Below are positions 63,735 through 64,000 of a DNA stretch of 64,000 bases, in pieces. The stretch comes from Marinitoga sp. 38H-ov (GTDB lineage: Bacteria; Thermotogota; Thermotogae; Petrotogales; Petrotogaceae). Each line of letters starts with the position of its first letter. The first letter of the stretch is position 1. The notes under the pieces are model-generated. The model did no database searches. It was not told the origin of the DNA and worked only from the letters and a program-made list of their open reading frames with translations. The position numbers and the translations under genes are program-made. The stretch spans positions 1 to 64,000 of the forward strand of contig NZ_LNGH01000022.1 of assembly GCF_011057715.1 (NCBI RefSeq), given 5' to 3'.

Positions 63735-64000
63735 ATGGAAAGATATTATGAAAAAACATTATTAGAAGAACTACACGATATTCAAGATACGTATGGTTAT
63801 ATTCCAGAAGAACAAATTATAAGAATTGCTAAAAAAAAGAATATGCCAAAATCTGAATTATATGGTGTAATATCCTTTTATTCAATGTTTCATGTTAAAC
63901 CAAGGGGAAGATATGTGATAAGAGTTTGTAATAGTTTATCTTGTTATTTGAATAATTCAGAAAATGTTGTAGAAACGATTAAGGAATATTTAGGTATTGA
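63735..64000 (+). CDS. NuoE/HydC-like 2Fe-2S thioredoxin-fold subunit (partial)
   Basis: 88 codons are visible before the window ends; the ATG follows a perfect AAGGAGGTGAA site. The N-terminus ERYYEKTLLEELHDIQDTYGYIPEEQIIRIAKKKNMPKSELYGVISFYSMFHVKPRGRYVIRVC is the standard start of the 24-kDa NADH dehydrogenase subunit. The first pair of cluster ligands is visible as CNSLSC (CxxxxC); the second pair lies beyond the edge. In Thermotogota such a subunit is usually the gamma subunit of the trimeric, electron-bifurcating FeFe hydrogenase or of an NADH-dependent reductase, so more genes of that complex should follow. Confidence 0.88.
   Translation, partial: MERYYEKTLLEELHDIQDTYGYIPEEQIIRIAKKKNMPKSELYGVISFYSMFHVKPRGRYVIRVCNSLSCYLNNSENVVETIKEYLGI

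Overview
This is an AT-rich bacterial window with short intergenic gaps. Its gene content points to a thermophilic member of the Thermotogota, most likely a Marinitoga or close Petrotogaceae relative. The indications are the low GC content, cheX directly ahead of the F-type ATP synthase operon, a four-gene porGDAB pyruvate:ferredoxin oxidoreductase, a K+-dependent-type membrane pyrophosphatase, a PPi-type phosphofructokinase, a GH57 glucan branching enzyme, and the start of a NuoE/HydC-like subunit. The genus is inferred from gene content and composition only.

Layout. (1) 1-1300, minus: a SPASM-type radical SAM enzyme with no canonical start codon, and the first codons of another gene. (2) 1682-9191, minus: cheX, atpZ, atpI and the complete ATP synthase set atpB-E-F-H-A-G-D-C. 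(3) 9375-11326, plus: PPi-type PFK and ribF. (4) 11338-13551, minus: fliD and flaG. (5) 13626-25565, minus: one long, tightly packed run made of rsmH, an ftsL-like gene, a class B PBP with a PASTA domain, holA, a tandem HD protein, hppA, a 1310-residue pseudokinase/ATPase/TPR/GGDEF protein, and a PHP phosphoesterase. (6) 25700-27000, minus: a decayed island with a small membrane protein, a frameshifted lipoprotein and a degenerate reading frame. (7) 27057-32283, minus: flavoprotein, MarR regulator and a heterodimeric ABC exporter, with a candidate operator. (8) 32491-37768, minus: alr, yhaM-like, topA, ddl. (9) 37914-39149, plus: UMF1-type transporter. (10) 39172-42647, minus: tig and tex. (11) 42839-46457, plus: degenerate GGDEF protein, metallo-beta-lactamase-fold hydrolase, purB. 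(12) 46522-48391, minus: hslV, NUDIX, ispE. (13) 48532-55939, plus: exported protein, two-component pair, yicC, remA, gmk, rpoZ, a second exported protein, pilin-like protein, HEAT-repeat protein, comF. (14) 56080-61507, plus: DUF4912 protein, GH57 branching enzyme, porGDAB. (15) 61585-64000, plus: parvulin-type foldase and a partial 2Fe-2S subunit.

How it fits together. The c subunit carries a two-carboxylate Na+ motif, and the pyrophosphatase is of the K+-dependent type that often pumps Na+. With the PPi-type PFK, this suggests metabolism built on pyrophosphate and a sodium gradient, fed by POR and probably by the hydrogenase-type complex that begins at the right edge. Alr and Ddl sit close together in one run and supply D-Ala-D-Ala; rsmH, FtsL and PBP form a reduced division cluster. 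Two GGDEF proteins, one apparently active and one with a broken active site but an intact I-site, suggest c-di-GMP signalling.

No rRNA, tRNA, CRISPR array, insertion sequence or prophage was recognised. The most unusual signals are the orphan radical SAM gene, the giant pseudokinase-GGDEF protein, several long perfect inverted repeats inside coding sequences, a possible RNA switch between atpE and atpF, and the decayed island near 26 kb.
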